Assembly (NCBI GenBank): GCA_900696685.1 | Contig: CAADHA010000061.1 | Span: forward strand, 1-32,483 | Length of the DNA stretch: 32,483 nt | Direction: 5' to 3' | Origin: an uncultured Planctomycetota bacterium | Lineage (GTDB): Bacteria; Planctomycetota; Phycisphaerae; Phycisphaerales; UBA5793 | Shown here: piece by piece, positions 24,148 through 31,831 of the stretch | Numbering within the stretch: the stretch's first letter is position 1 | Layout of the letters: every line of letters begins with the position of its first letter | The notes under the pieces: model-generated | Told to the model about the DNA's origin: nothing | Databases searched by the model: none | Seen by the model: the letters and a program-made list of their open reading frames with translations, nothing else | Translations under genes and position numbers: made by a program

Positions 24148-24363
24148 TCAGTAGCGGTACGTGATCCGCCCCCGCGTCAGGTCGTAGGGGCTCAGTTCCA
24201 CCGACACCTGGTCACCGGGGAGGATGCGAATGAAGAACTTGCGCATTTTCCCCGAGACATAGGCCAGGATTTCGTGGCCGTTCTCGAGCCGCACCTTGAA
24301 CATCGCGTTCGGCATGGCATCGACCACTTCAGCCTGGAGGACAATCTTCTCGTCTTTCGCCAT
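24148..24363 (-). CDS. infA: Translation initiation factor IF-1
   Basis: 71 aa from the ATG at 24363 ([18 protein letters not shown] upstream), essentially the standard IF-1 length; an in-frame ATG 27 nt earlier would add an unneeded extension. The S1-like OB fold is complete: [20 protein letters not shown], then [15 protein letters not shown] and [15 protein letters not shown]. It binds the 30S A site and helps IF2 and IF3 (family knowledge). Between map and rpmJ, as in many bacteria. Confidence 0.98.
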   Translation of the reverse strand: MAKDEKIVLQAEVVDAMPNAMFKVRLENGHEILAYVSGKMRKFFIRILPGDQVSVELSPYDLTRGRITYRY

Positions 24364-24422
24364 GGAGACTCCGCGGCAGAGCGAACCCACCCGCCCCGCT
24401 CAACCTCAGAAAACTGAATGAG

Positions 24423-24428
24423 ATTCTA
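24423..24428 (-). promoter_or_regulatory. Possible -10 box upstream of infA
   Basis: Minus-strand TAGAAT (five of six matches to TATAAT) 60 nt before the infA ATG, in an AT-richer patch of an otherwise GC-rich gap. The hexamer at the expected -35 position (GGTCCG) is poor, so this is a weak call for an internal promoter of the ribosomal cluster. Confidence 0.25.
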
Positions 24429-24503
24429 GGGCGGTCCCGAGTGGGCGGACCAGCGGGTGAATCGCCCGATCCGTCATCGGTCGGCACCAGGACCACGCGC
24501 TGC

Positions 24504-25295
24504 TCAGCCCAGGGTCAGAACATCGGCCCCCCAGGCCGTTACCGCGACGGTGTGCTCCTCGTGCGCCGCGGGCCGGCGGTCCCTGGTCACCACCGTCCAG
24601 CCATCCTTCAGCGTGAGCGTGCGTCCCCTGCCGAGCGTGAGCATCGGCTCAACGGCGATGACCATCCCCGGCCGCAGGAGGAAGTCTTCCCGGCCGCCGG
24701 CGGTGATCGCATAGTTGGGGACCTTCGGCGGCTCGTGCATCGTGCGTCCGATCCCGTGTCCGACATACTCACGGATGATCCCGAGGCGCTCCAGGACGGC
24801 GATCTGCTCCATCATCCGGCCGATGTCGCTCCAGGCCCGGCCGGGCCGGATCGCCGCGATCGCTTCATCAAGGCAGCGGCGCGTGCTCTCGACGAGCCGC
24901 CGTTCTTCAGGCTTGACTTCGCCGACCAGTATCGTCCGGGCGCTGTCGGCGCACCACCCGTCGAGGCGCACACCGCAGTCGATGGACACGATGTCGCCGT
25001 TGCGGACAATGCGGTCGCCGGGAATGCCGTGGACGATCTCCTCATTGACGGAGATACAGGTGTGGCGGGGATAGCCCATGCCGGGCTGGTAGTCGGGGTA
25101 GCCGTAGAAGAGCCCTGTCGCGCCGAGGCTGGTGAACGTCTGGTGCGCGAGGTCGTCTAGTTCGCGCGTGGTGACGCCCGGCCGGCACGCCCGTTCACAC
25201 CGGTCGAGCACGGCCGCGACGACGCGCCCCGCGCGGCGCATGCACTCGATCTCGTCGCCGGTCTTGAGGATGATCGCGTCGCGGTTCTGCTTCAT
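24504..25295 (-). CDS. map: Methionine aminopeptidase, type I
   Basis: 263 aa, normal length. The five metal ligands of the pita-bread fold are visible: D106 (SIDCGV), D117 (CADSART), H180 (YVGHGIGRTMHEPP), E216 (IAVEPMLTLG) and E247 (AHEEHTVAVT); H89 (VHGIP) matches the substrate-binding His. It lacks an N-terminal zinc-finger or SH3-binding extension. It removes the initiator Met from new proteins, consistent with its place beside infA and ribosomal genes. The ATG at 25295 has no clear ribosome site. secY and adk, which often precede map, are not present; scpB is upstream instead. Confidence 0.97.
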   Translation of the reverse strand: MKQNRDAIILKTGDEIECMRRAGRVVAAVLDRCERACRPGVTTRELDDLAHQTFTSLGATGLFYGYPDYQPGMGYPRHTCISVNEEIVHGIPGDRIVRNGDIVSIDCGVRLDGWCADSARTILVGEVKPEERRLVESTRRCLDEAIAAIRPGRAWSDIGRMMEQIAVLERLGIIREYVGHGIGRTMHEPPKVPNYAITAGGREDFLLRPGMVIAVEPMLTLGRGRTLTLKDGWTVVTRDRRPAAHEEHTVAVTAWGADVLTLG

Positions 25296-25436
25296 ACAGG
25301 TCAGTGAATGTCACGCCCACGGCGAGGCACTGCGAGTCGCGGGATGCGCCCCCACGCCCACGATGAGCGAGTCCTCGAGCGAATCGTGCGATGCGCAACG
25401 CGCCCGCGATGCTAGCGCCCGCGCGAGCGTGCTTCG

Positions 25437-26063
25437 CTATGCCTGGCGCAGCTCTCGCGCATCGGGCAGGTCCTTGAGTGAGGCCAGGCCGAAGGCCTCG
25501 AGGAACTCACGACCGGTCCCGTAGAGCATGGGCCGCCCGACTTCCTCGGCGCGGCCGACGATCCGCACCAGCCGCCGTTCGAGCAGTCCGCGCAGGACGT
25601 CGCCGCACGCCACGCCCCGAATCGCCTCGATGTCGCTGCGCGTGATCGGCTGGCGATAGGCGACGATGGAGAGCGTTTCGAGCGCAGCCTGGCTGAGGCG
25701 GCCGGCGTCGCGCGCCTTCTCGCTCGCCGACACCACCACGCCGAACTGCGGTCTCGTCATCACCCGATATCCGCCCGCTATGCGCTCGATGCGAAAGGAC
25801 CGGCCTGTCGAGTCGTAGACTGCATTCAGCGCCGCCACCGCTTCATCCACCTGGGTCTCCGCCGGCGCAGCACCCGTTGCGGCCGCGATCGCCTCCGCGA
25901 TGCGCGCAGAGGAGAGCGGCTTGTCGGAGGTCAGCAGAACCGCCTCCACTCGGGCTGCGATCAGGTCATCCACTGGGCAGGTTTCCGTCGCCTCGGCCCC
26001 TTCCCCGGCCTCGACTGCGGCGTCAAGATCGGCGATCGCGGGTGCCTCAGTGAGCACTTGCAT
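25437..26063 (-). CDS. scpB: Segregation and condensation protein B
   Basis: About 208 aa. I place the start at the ATG at 26063, which has GGAGG 9 nt upstream; an ATG at 26072 would lie inside that site. After a ~35-residue acidic lead come tandem winged-helix domains: VDDLIAARVEAVLLTSDKPL begins the first, and LSQAALETLSIVAYRQPITRSDIEAIRGV, the best ScpB signature, the second, followed by RPMLYGTGREFLEAFGL. ScpB works with ScpA and SMC in chromosome condensation (family knowledge); neither is nearby. The tail after FGL is short. It starts 115 nt after the pseudopilin gene and may be transcribed with it. Confidence 0.95.
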   Translation of the reverse strand: MQVLTEAPAIADLDAAVEAGEGAEATETCPVDDLIAARVEAVLLTSDKPLSSARIAEAIAAATGAAPAETQVDEAVAALNAVYDSTGRSFRIERIAGGYRVMTRPQFGVVVSASEKARDAGRLSQAALETLSIVAYRQPITRSDIEAIRGVACGDVLRGLLERRLVRIVGRAEEVGRPMLYGTGREFLEAFGLASLKDLPDARELRQA

Positions 26064-26177
26064 GCGGGTCATCCTCCGGGAGGCGGTCCGGAGCGCCGCC
26101 CGACCTCATTCATCGGCCTTGTGCTGAAGTTCCGTACAGTTTCACCCGCCGCTCCGCGCAGCGAGCCGGAGTCGGCC

Positions 26178-26858
26178 TCAATCGTGCACCATCAGGGCAT
26201 CGAGGTCGCGGAACGAGGGATCGCGCTCAAAGAGGCGGTCCGCCGTGTCGGGGCGGTTGGGCTCGTTGACAATCTTCGTGGAGCCGTCGTTGCACAGCAC
26301 GTGCCACCACGTCGCATTGATCGAGTTGTACTCCGGCGCGACGCGGTCTACGTACCACCGGTCCGACATCAGTACGAACTGGTAGCCCGACGAGTTGTTC
26401 CAGTGGCGGTAGCGCAGCCAGTTGTCAGCGTCGTAGTCGGGCAGGGCGAAACTCGTGTTGTTGGCGCCGAAGCGAGAGGACGAGCCGACGGTGATGTATT
26501 CGTCCATCTCGTTCTTGCTCACGAGTTGGCGGGGATCGAGGGATCCGTCCTGGATGAGCAGGGCGAACACCTGATGCGTGGTATCCGAGTCCATCTGCCC
26601 CTTGTGGGTGCGTGTCGAGGGGTACTTGCCGTCATTGGAGGAAGCAAAGGCGAAGAAGCCCTGGTAGACCGTGTAGAGGTTGATCTGTGCGATCTGCCTC
26701 TCCGCGCGGTCCTTGGCGCCCATCGTGCCCGCCGGTCCGCCGCTGCCCGTGATCACGCTTCCAACGATCGCGATCAGGGTGACGATCACCCCCACGACGA
26801 TGAGCAACTCGATGAGCGAAGCCCCGCGGCGAGCCGGTCCGTGTGCTGTGGTGTTCAT
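26178..26858 (-). CDS. Type II secretion/type IV pilus-like pseudopilin
   Basis: 226 aa. The N-terminus carries a prepilin cleavage and methylation signature: RRGASLIELLIVVGVI, with G12 before the cut, A13 after it and E at +5, then a hydrophobic helix. The soluble part has GKYPSTRTHKGQ, LLIQDGSLDPRQL and DNWLRYRHWNN stretches; planctomycete pseudopilins of this sort are common and often not DUF1559. It should be exported and assembled or held at the membrane by a prepilin peptidase encoded elsewhere. No other secretion genes are adjacent. A promoter-like pair directly in front would give a leaderless transcript. Role (pseudopilus or other fibre) is uncertain. Confidence 0.87.
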   Translation of the reverse strand: MNTTAHGPARRGASLIELLIVVGVIVTLIAIVGSVITGSGGPAGTMGAKDRAERQIAQINLYTVYQGFFAFASSNDGKYPSTRTHKGQMDSDTTHQVFALLIQDGSLDPRQLVSKNEMDEYITVGSSSRFGANNTSFALPDYDADNWLRYRHWNNSSGYQFVLMSDRWYVDRVAPEYNSINATWWHVLCNDGSTKIVNEPNRPDTADRLFERDPSFRDLDALMVHD

Positions 26859-26864
26859 GTCAGA

Positions 26865-26893
26865 AGTGTAAGGCCCGCCGGCCCCCGCGCCAA
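26865..26893 (-). promoter_or_regulatory. Promoter-like -35/-10 directly before the pseudopilin gene
   Basis: Minus strand TTGGCG (26893-26888), exactly 17 nt, then TACACT (26870-26865); each hexamer matches four of six sigma-70 consensus bases. Transcription would begin at or within a base or two of the ATG at 26858, giving a leaderless mRNA, which fits the lack of a ribosome site there. Confidence 0.4.
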
Positions 26894-26908
26894 GGGGCAG
26901 CGGCCGGC
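26877..26908 (-). terminator. GC-rich hairpin after the glycosyltransferase gene
   Basis: GCCGGCC (26877-26883) pairs with GGCCGGC (26902-26908), with an inner CCCC/GGGG. It lies 21 nt past the glycosyltransferase stop codon but is not followed by a T-run, so it is at best a weak terminator, and it overlaps the promoter-like sequence of the next gene. Confidence 0.35.
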
Positions 26909-26929
26909 GATATTGACCCGCTCAATGCT

Positions 26930-28126
26930 TCAGCGGCTGCGTCTCTCTGCAAGGATGCGTTCGTAGACTGCGTGAAGATCGGCGATCATTTTCTCGAGGC
27001 TGAACTGTGCGCGGCACCTCTCGCGGCCGAGGGCGGCCATCGCCGCCCGCTCCGTCGGATGAGCCGCCATCCATTCGATCGCTTCGCGCAGCGCCGCGAG
27101 GTTGCCGGCGGGAATCAGGCGCCCCGTCTGTCTCTCGATGCACACTTCCGGCGCGCCATCGAGGTTGTAGACGACCACCGGCACATCGCTGAGCAGCGCC
27201 TGCGGAACCGTGCGCGGCAGCCCCTCGCGGTAACTCGGATGCACCAGCACATCCATCGCCCGCATCAGTTCGGCGACCTGCTCCGGCGCGACCAGGCCCG
27301 TCGTGATGACCTGGTTCTCGAGGCCGAGTTCGCGCACGCGGCCCAGCAGGCGCTCACGCCACCACCCGTCGCCGACCCAGAGCATCTTCCACTGCCGCCG
27401 CTCTCGCATCACAGGACCGATCGCGTCGAGGAGGTCATCGTGTCCTTTGAGTTCGGCAAGGCGCGCGACAGTGCCGATGATGAAGTCGGCCGGCTCGATG
27501 TTCAGCCGCTGTCGCGCCTGCTCGCGCGTCACGCCGGGGTCAAGGAATCGCTGCGTCTCCATGCCGCTGTAGACGGTCGTGTAGAGGTCGGGCGTGCCGA
27601 TGCCCGCGGCGAGCGCCTGGTCGCGCATCGCGTCGCAGACGGTGATGATGTGGTGGCTGCGTCGCGCGGCGAAGCGCTCGGCCTTGATGTAGATGAGATT
27701 GCGCCAGCCCTTCTCATAAGGGTGGAATGGCAGGCCGTGGATGGTGTGGACGATGCCGCGCCTGTGCAGCCTGCCTCCTTCGGCCCACCCGGCGGCACGA
27801 CCGAGGATCCCTGCCTTGGACGAATGCGTGTGAACGATGTCGGGGTCGAGTCGGGCGATGAGCCGTCGGCACTCACCGTAAGCCTTGCAATCCTTGACGG
27901 GCGCCAGTTCGCGCACCATGTGGGACAGGATGTGCGTTGTGATGCGCTGCCCGTCGGGCGCGCGAAAGTGCTCGACGCGATCAAGCAGCGACCCCTCCGG
28001 CCCGTAGATCGGCCCGAAGGCGAGATGCACCTCATGCCCGGCGCGCGCCTGCCCTTCACAGGAGAGAACAGTGTTCTCCTGCGAGCCGCCGAGGATCAGA
28101 CGGGTTGAAATGTGCAGAATGCGCAT
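26930..28126 (-). CDS. GT4-family glycosyltransferase (GT-B fold)
   Basis: 398 aa. N-terminal Rossmann half: MRILHISTRLILGGSQENT, with the acceptor-side glycine-rich loop, and DPDIVHTHSSKAGILGR. C-terminal half: IIGTVARLAELKGHDDLL, MLWVGDGWWRERL, then PSYREGLPRTVPQALL. In most GT4 enzymes this last motif is E-x7-E; here the second residue is Gln, a variant I believe recurs in part of the family. No membrane helix. It probably transfers a sugar from a nucleotide-sugar to a cell-surface glycan or lipid. There is no other glycan gene in the window, so the substrate cannot be inferred. It is divergent from uvrA. Confidence 0.92.
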   Translation of the reverse strand: MRILHISTRLILGGSQENTVLSCEGQARAGHEVHLAFGPIYGPEGSLLDRVEHFRAPDGQRITTHILSHMVRELAPVKDCKAYGECRRLIARLDPDIVHTHSSKAGILGRAAGWAEGGRLHRRGIVHTIHGLPFHPYEKGWRNLIYIKAERFAARRSHHIITVCDAMRDQALAAGIGTPDLYTTVYSGMETQRFLDPGVTREQARQRLNIEPADFIIGTVARLAELKGHDDLLDAIGPVMRERRQWKMLWVGDGWWRERLLGRVRELGLENQVITTGLVAPEQVAELMRAMDVLVHPSYREGLPRTVPQALLSDVPVVVYNLDGAPEVCIERQTGRLIPAGNLAALREAIEWMAAHPTERAAMAALGRERCRAQFSLEKMIADLHAVYERILAERRSR

Positions 28127-28330
28127 GGTGAGCAGTTGGTGGTTGGCCGCGACCCGGAGGCACGGCGCAGGGGAGCGCGTCGAGTGCAGGGAGTCTCCCT
28201 GATTGCCAACGACGTTACAACATTGTGAACGCGATCAAGTCTAGCCATCGTTGGGAACAGCCCGCGTCTCGGCGAGGGCGCTCCTGCTCAGCGTATCATT
28301 GCCTTCATTCCGACGGAACCACCTCATTTC
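28127..28330. promoter_or_regulatory. Divergent region between the glycosyltransferase gene and uvrA
   Basis: 204 bp with relatively AT-rich centre (about 28200-28250). It should hold promoters for both genes, but I could not fix a convincing -35/-10 pair. I saw no clear LexA-type palindrome that would mark uvrA as SOS-controlled. Confidence 0.4.
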
Positions 28331-31300
28331 ATGGCAGCGCCAAGCCCTCAATCGATGATCCGCATCCGCGGCGCCCGGGAGCACAACCTCCAGGGCATCG
28401 ACGTGGACATTCCGCGCGATCAACTCATCGTTGTCACCGGCTTGTCAGGCTCAGGCAAGTCGTCGCTCGCATTTGATACGATCTTCGCCGAGGGTCAGCG
28501 CAAATACATGGAGTCGCTCTCGGCCTACGCGCGCCAGTTTCTCGATCAACTCCAGAAGCCCAACGTGGAGACGATCGAGGGCCTGCCGCCGACGATCGCG
28601 ATCGAGCAGCGCGCCGGCGGGCACAACCCGCGCTCGACCGTCGCCACGACGACCGAGATTTATGACTACCTGCGCCTGCTCTTTGCCCGCTGCGGCACGC
28701 CGCGCTGCTGGCACGGCGCCGACGGCGCGGGGACGGTCTGCGATCGCGTCATCGAGCGGTCGAGCGCGACGCAGATCGTCGATGCAATCATGGCGATGCC
28801 GGAGGGGACGCGGCTCATGCTCCTCGCCCCGCTGGTGCGCGGCAAGAAGGGGCACCACCGCGACGTGCTCGAATCGCTTCAGCAGCAGGGCTTCGTCCGC
28901 GCCCGCGTGAATGGCGCGATCATCGACCTGCGCGAGGCGCTCAAGGAGCCGGGCGAGAATCCCCTCAACCTCGGCCGTTACGAGCAGCACAACATCGAGG
29001 CGGTGATCGACCGCGTCATCGTTCGGATGGACGGGCGCGGGCGCATGGCGGACTCGGTTGAAACGGGATTGCGTCTGGGCGACGGGCTGCTCGTCGTATC
29101 TGTGCAGCAGCACCAGCCCGAAGGGGCCGCCGAGGCCTGGTCGGACCAGTTGTTCAGCGAGCACTTCGCCTGCCCGGCGCATCCGGAGTGCAGCCTGCCG
29201 GAACTCGAGCCGCGCCTGTTCAGCTTCAACTCGCCCTTCGGCGCGTGCAGCACGTGCGGCGGCCTCGGCACCATTCAGGAGTTCGATCTCGACCTCGTCG
29301 TCGAAGATCCATCACTGACGATCGACGAGGGTGCAATCAGCGCCTTCGCGCGCATCGGCCACGCCTATCGATCGTGGTTCGCCGCGGTCATCCGCCGGGC
29401 GTGCAGGAAGTTCGGCATCGACCTGCACACCCCCTTCAACGCCCTGCCGCGCGAGCATCGATCCATCCTGCTTGACGGCACGGGCGAGAAGAAGCGCGGC
29501 CGCGGCAGCGCGAATCACTTCCCCGGCGTCATCCCGATCCTCAAGGAGCGCTTCGCCAACACGCAGAACGAGCGGGTGAAGGAGCGCCTGAGCATGCTCC
29601 TGAGCCAGACGCCCTGCCCGGCGTGCGGAGGGCGGAGGCTGCGCCCCGAGGCGCTGCACGTCTTCCTCTCAGGGCCGGGCCACCGGCGCGTCAATATTGC
29701 GTCGCTCGCCGAGATGACCGTCGAGCAGGCGGACGAGTTCGTGGCCGGCCTCGCGCTCACCGGCGAGCAGCAGTCGATTGCGAAGCCGATTCTCAAGGAG
29801 ATTCTCGCCCGCCTCGGGTTTCTGCGCAGCGTCGGGCTGGGCTATCTCAACCTGAGCCGGCGAACCGGCACGCTCTCGGGGGGCGAAGCGCAGCGTATCC
29901 GCCTCGCCACGCAGGTGGGCACGGGTCTGGTGGGCGTGTGCTATGTCCTCGACGAGCCGACCATCGGCCTGCACCAGCGCGACAACGAGCGACTCATCGG
30001 CACGCTGCGGCACCTGAGCGACATCGGCAACACCGTCATCGTCGTCGAGCACGATGAAGACATGATGCGCGCGGCCGACCACATCGTCGATCTCGGACCC
30101 GGGCCCGGCGTACACGGCGGGCGCGTCGTGGCGCAGGGCAATGTCGAGGAGATCATCGCGTCAAAGGAGTCGATCACCGGAAAGTTCCTCTGCGGCCGCG
30201 AACGGATCGAAATGCCCGGGAAGCGCCGCCCGCTCTCGGAAAGTCGGGCCATCACGGTCAAAGGAGCCTCGGCCAACAACCTCAAGCAGATCGACGTGAA
30301 CTTTCCCCTTGGAGGGATCATCTGCGTCACGGGCGTGAGCGGGTCGGGCAAGTCCACGCTCGTCAACGAAGTGCTGCTCAAGGCCGTGAAGCGCCACCTC
30401 AACCTCGGCCGCGAGAGGCCCGGCGAGCACAAGCGCATCACCGGCCTCAGCCGCATCGACCGCATCATCGACGTGGACCAGTCCCCCATCGGCCGCACCC
30501 CGCGGAGCAACCCCGCAACCTACACCGGTTTCTTCGACGACATCCGCAAACTCTACACGAAGACCAAGGAGGCGCGGGTTCGCGGCTACCAGCCGGGGCG
30601 GTTCAGTTTCAACGTCAAGGGCGGACGCTGCGAGGTCTGCCAGGGACAGGGCACCAAGAAGATCGAAATGCACTTCCTCCCGGATGTGTATGTCGAATGC
30701 GAAGCCTGCCGCGGCACCCGCTACAACCGCGAGACGCTCGAAATCACCTACAAAGGCAAGAGCATCGCTGAGGTGCTCGCCATGACCGTCGAGGAAGGCG
30801 TCGCGTTCTTCGAGGCGCACCCGACGATCCTGCGCATGCTCGAGTGCCTGCACGACGTGGGGCTGGACTACATCCAGATCGGCCAGCCTTCAACGACGCT
30901 CAGCGGCGGCGAGGCGCAGCGCATCAAACTCGCGACCGAACTGGGCAAAGGCTCGACGCTGCACGGCCAGAGCCAGCACACGCTCTACGTCCTCGACGAG
31001 CCGACCACGGGTCTGCACTTTGCCGACATCAGGAAACTGCTCGCGGTGCTCAATCGCCTCGCCGACCAGGGCAACACGCTCGTGGTGATCGAGCACAATC
31101 TCGACGTGGTGAAGTGCGCCGACTGGATCATCGACCTCGGTCCCGAGGGAGGCGAGGCGGGCGGGCGCATCGTCGCGGCCGGCACGCCGGAGGACCTGAT
31201 GCGCGTCGACGCAAGCCACACGGGAGTGTGGATGCGTCGGCATCTCGGAGGCCTAGCGGCGGCCGTCAAAGTCAACGCCTTGCCCCGGCCGCGTGCGAGT

Positions 31301-31351
31301 TCGGCCGTCGCCCGCACGCGCAGCAAGGTCGGCGCCCGCCTCAGGTCGTGA
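28331..31351 (+). CDS. uvrA: UvrABC excinuclease subunit A
   Basis: 1006 aa; canonical UvrA is about 940-970, so the Ala/Arg-rich tail after residue ~965 is extra. Two ABC modules are visible: Walker A GLSGSGKSS (37-45) and GVSGSGKST near 670; signatures LSGGEAQRIRLATQVG and LSGGEAQRIKLATELG. Two zinc-binding regions are present: CPAHPEC ... CSTCGG in the first half and CEVCQGQG ... CEACRG in the second. The insertion domain and UvrB-binding region lie between the first Walker A and signature. UvrA dimers find helix-distorting DNA damage and load UvrB. The first zinc module has Cx5C in place of the usual Cx2C. Start at 28331, alternatively 28355. Transcribed alone. Confidence 0.98.
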   Translation: MAAPSPQSMIRIRGAREHNLQGIDVDIPRDQLIVVTGLSGSGKSSLAFDTIFAEGQRKYMESLSAYARQFLDQLQKPNVETIEGLPPTIAIEQRAGGHNPRSTVATTTEIYDYLRLLFARCGTPRCWHGADGAGTVCDRVIERSSATQIVDAIMAMPEGTRLMLLAPLVRGKKGHHRDVLESLQQQGFVRARVNGAIIDLREALKEPGENPLNLGRYEQHNIEAVIDRVIVRMDGRGRMADSVETGLRLGDGLLVVSVQQHQPEGAAEAWSDQLFSEHFACPAHPECSLPELEPRLFSFNSPFGACSTCGGLGTIQEFDLDLVVEDPSLTIDEGAISAFARIGHAYRSWFAAVIRRACRKFGIDLHTPFNALPREHRSILLDGTGEKKRGRGSANHFPGVIPILKERFANTQNERVKERLSMLLSQTPCPACGGRRLRPEALHVFLSGPGHRRVNIASLAEMTVEQADEFVAGLALTGEQQSIAKPILKEILARLGFLRSVGLGYLNLSRRTGTLSGGEAQRIRLATQVGTGLVGVCYVLDEPTIGLHQRDNERLIGTLRHLSDIGNTVIVVEHDEDMMRAADHIVDLGPGPGVHGGRVVAQGNVEEIIASKESITGKFLCGRERIEMPGKRRPLSESRAITVKGASANNLKQIDVNFPLGGIICVTGVSGSGKSTLVNEVLLKAVKRHLNLGRERPGEHKRITGLSRIDRIIDVDQSPIGRTPRSNPATYTGFFDDIRKLYTKTKEARVRGYQPGRFSFNVKGGRCEVCQGQGTKKIEMHFLPDVYVECEACRGTRYNRETLEITYKGKSIAEVLAMTVEEGVAFFEAHPTILRMLECLHDVGLDYIQIGQPSTTLSGGEAQRIKLATELGKGSTLHGQSQHTLYVLDEPTTGLHFADIRKLLAVLNRLADQGNTLVVIEHNLDVVKCADWIIDLGPEGGEAGGRIVAAGTPEDLMRVDASHTGVWMRRHLGGLAAAVKVNALPRPRASSAVARTRSKVGARLRS

Positions 31352-31362
31352 GGCCCGGTGTC

Positions 31363-31379
31363 GGGAATCGATCATTCCC
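31363..31379 (+). terminator. Small hairpin after uvrA
   Basis: GGGAAT (31363-31368) / ATTCCC (31374-31379) with a CGATC loop, 12 nt past the uvrA stop codon. There is no T-run behind it, so its role as a terminator is doubtful. Confidence 0.3.
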
Positions 31380-31441
31380 AAGGACGCGGAGCGAACTGGC
31401 CCCGGTGTGCAGCACGCTGATGTGCCGCGGCGCGCGCCGAC

Positions 31442-31687
31442 CTACATCCCGTTGCGCAGCAACTGCTCAGCCTCGAGCCAGTTCTGATCCGCATCACCGC
31501 CGCGCATCTTCCAGAGTTCGTAGGCGCGGGCGGCGATCATCTCGTGCGTGACCTCGCGCGCTCGGACCGGCGGCTCGGGCGCGGCGACGCTGACGGGCTT
31601 GTGAGGCGCGACGGAGCGGGCGGACCCTCTCTTCTTCTCCGCCGTGGCCGTTGACGACGAAGTGTTGCGATTCCCCTTCGATGCCAT
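31442..31687 (-). CDS. Small DUF2934-family protein
   Basis: 81 aa, with GGAGG 8 nt upstream of the ATG. A Ser/Thr/Lys-rich, low-complexity first half (to about residue 45) leads into EVTHEMIAARAYELWKMRGG, then DQNWLEAEQLL. The pattern IAARAYELW...G....WLEAE is the DUF2934 signature. The family has no assigned function; members occur in many bacteria as short soluble proteins. The N-terminal tail is likely disordered. It sits between uvrA and rsmA, and is convergent with uvrA. Confidence 0.85.
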   Translation of the reverse strand: MASKGNRNTSSSTATAEKKRGSARSVAPHKPVSVAAPEPPVRAREVTHEMIAARAYELWKMRGGDADQNWLEAEQLLRNGM

Positions 31688-31831
31688 GTTTGAATCCTCC
31701 CACCGGGATTGCGGATCGCGATGTGCCGTTCGCGGAGCATCCCGCAGATTGCCTTGCTTAGCAGATGGTAGTGAAGCCGGCGGCCGCAGGTCCAGAAAAG
31801 CGCCGCATGAGCGAAGGGATTTGCATGTTCT

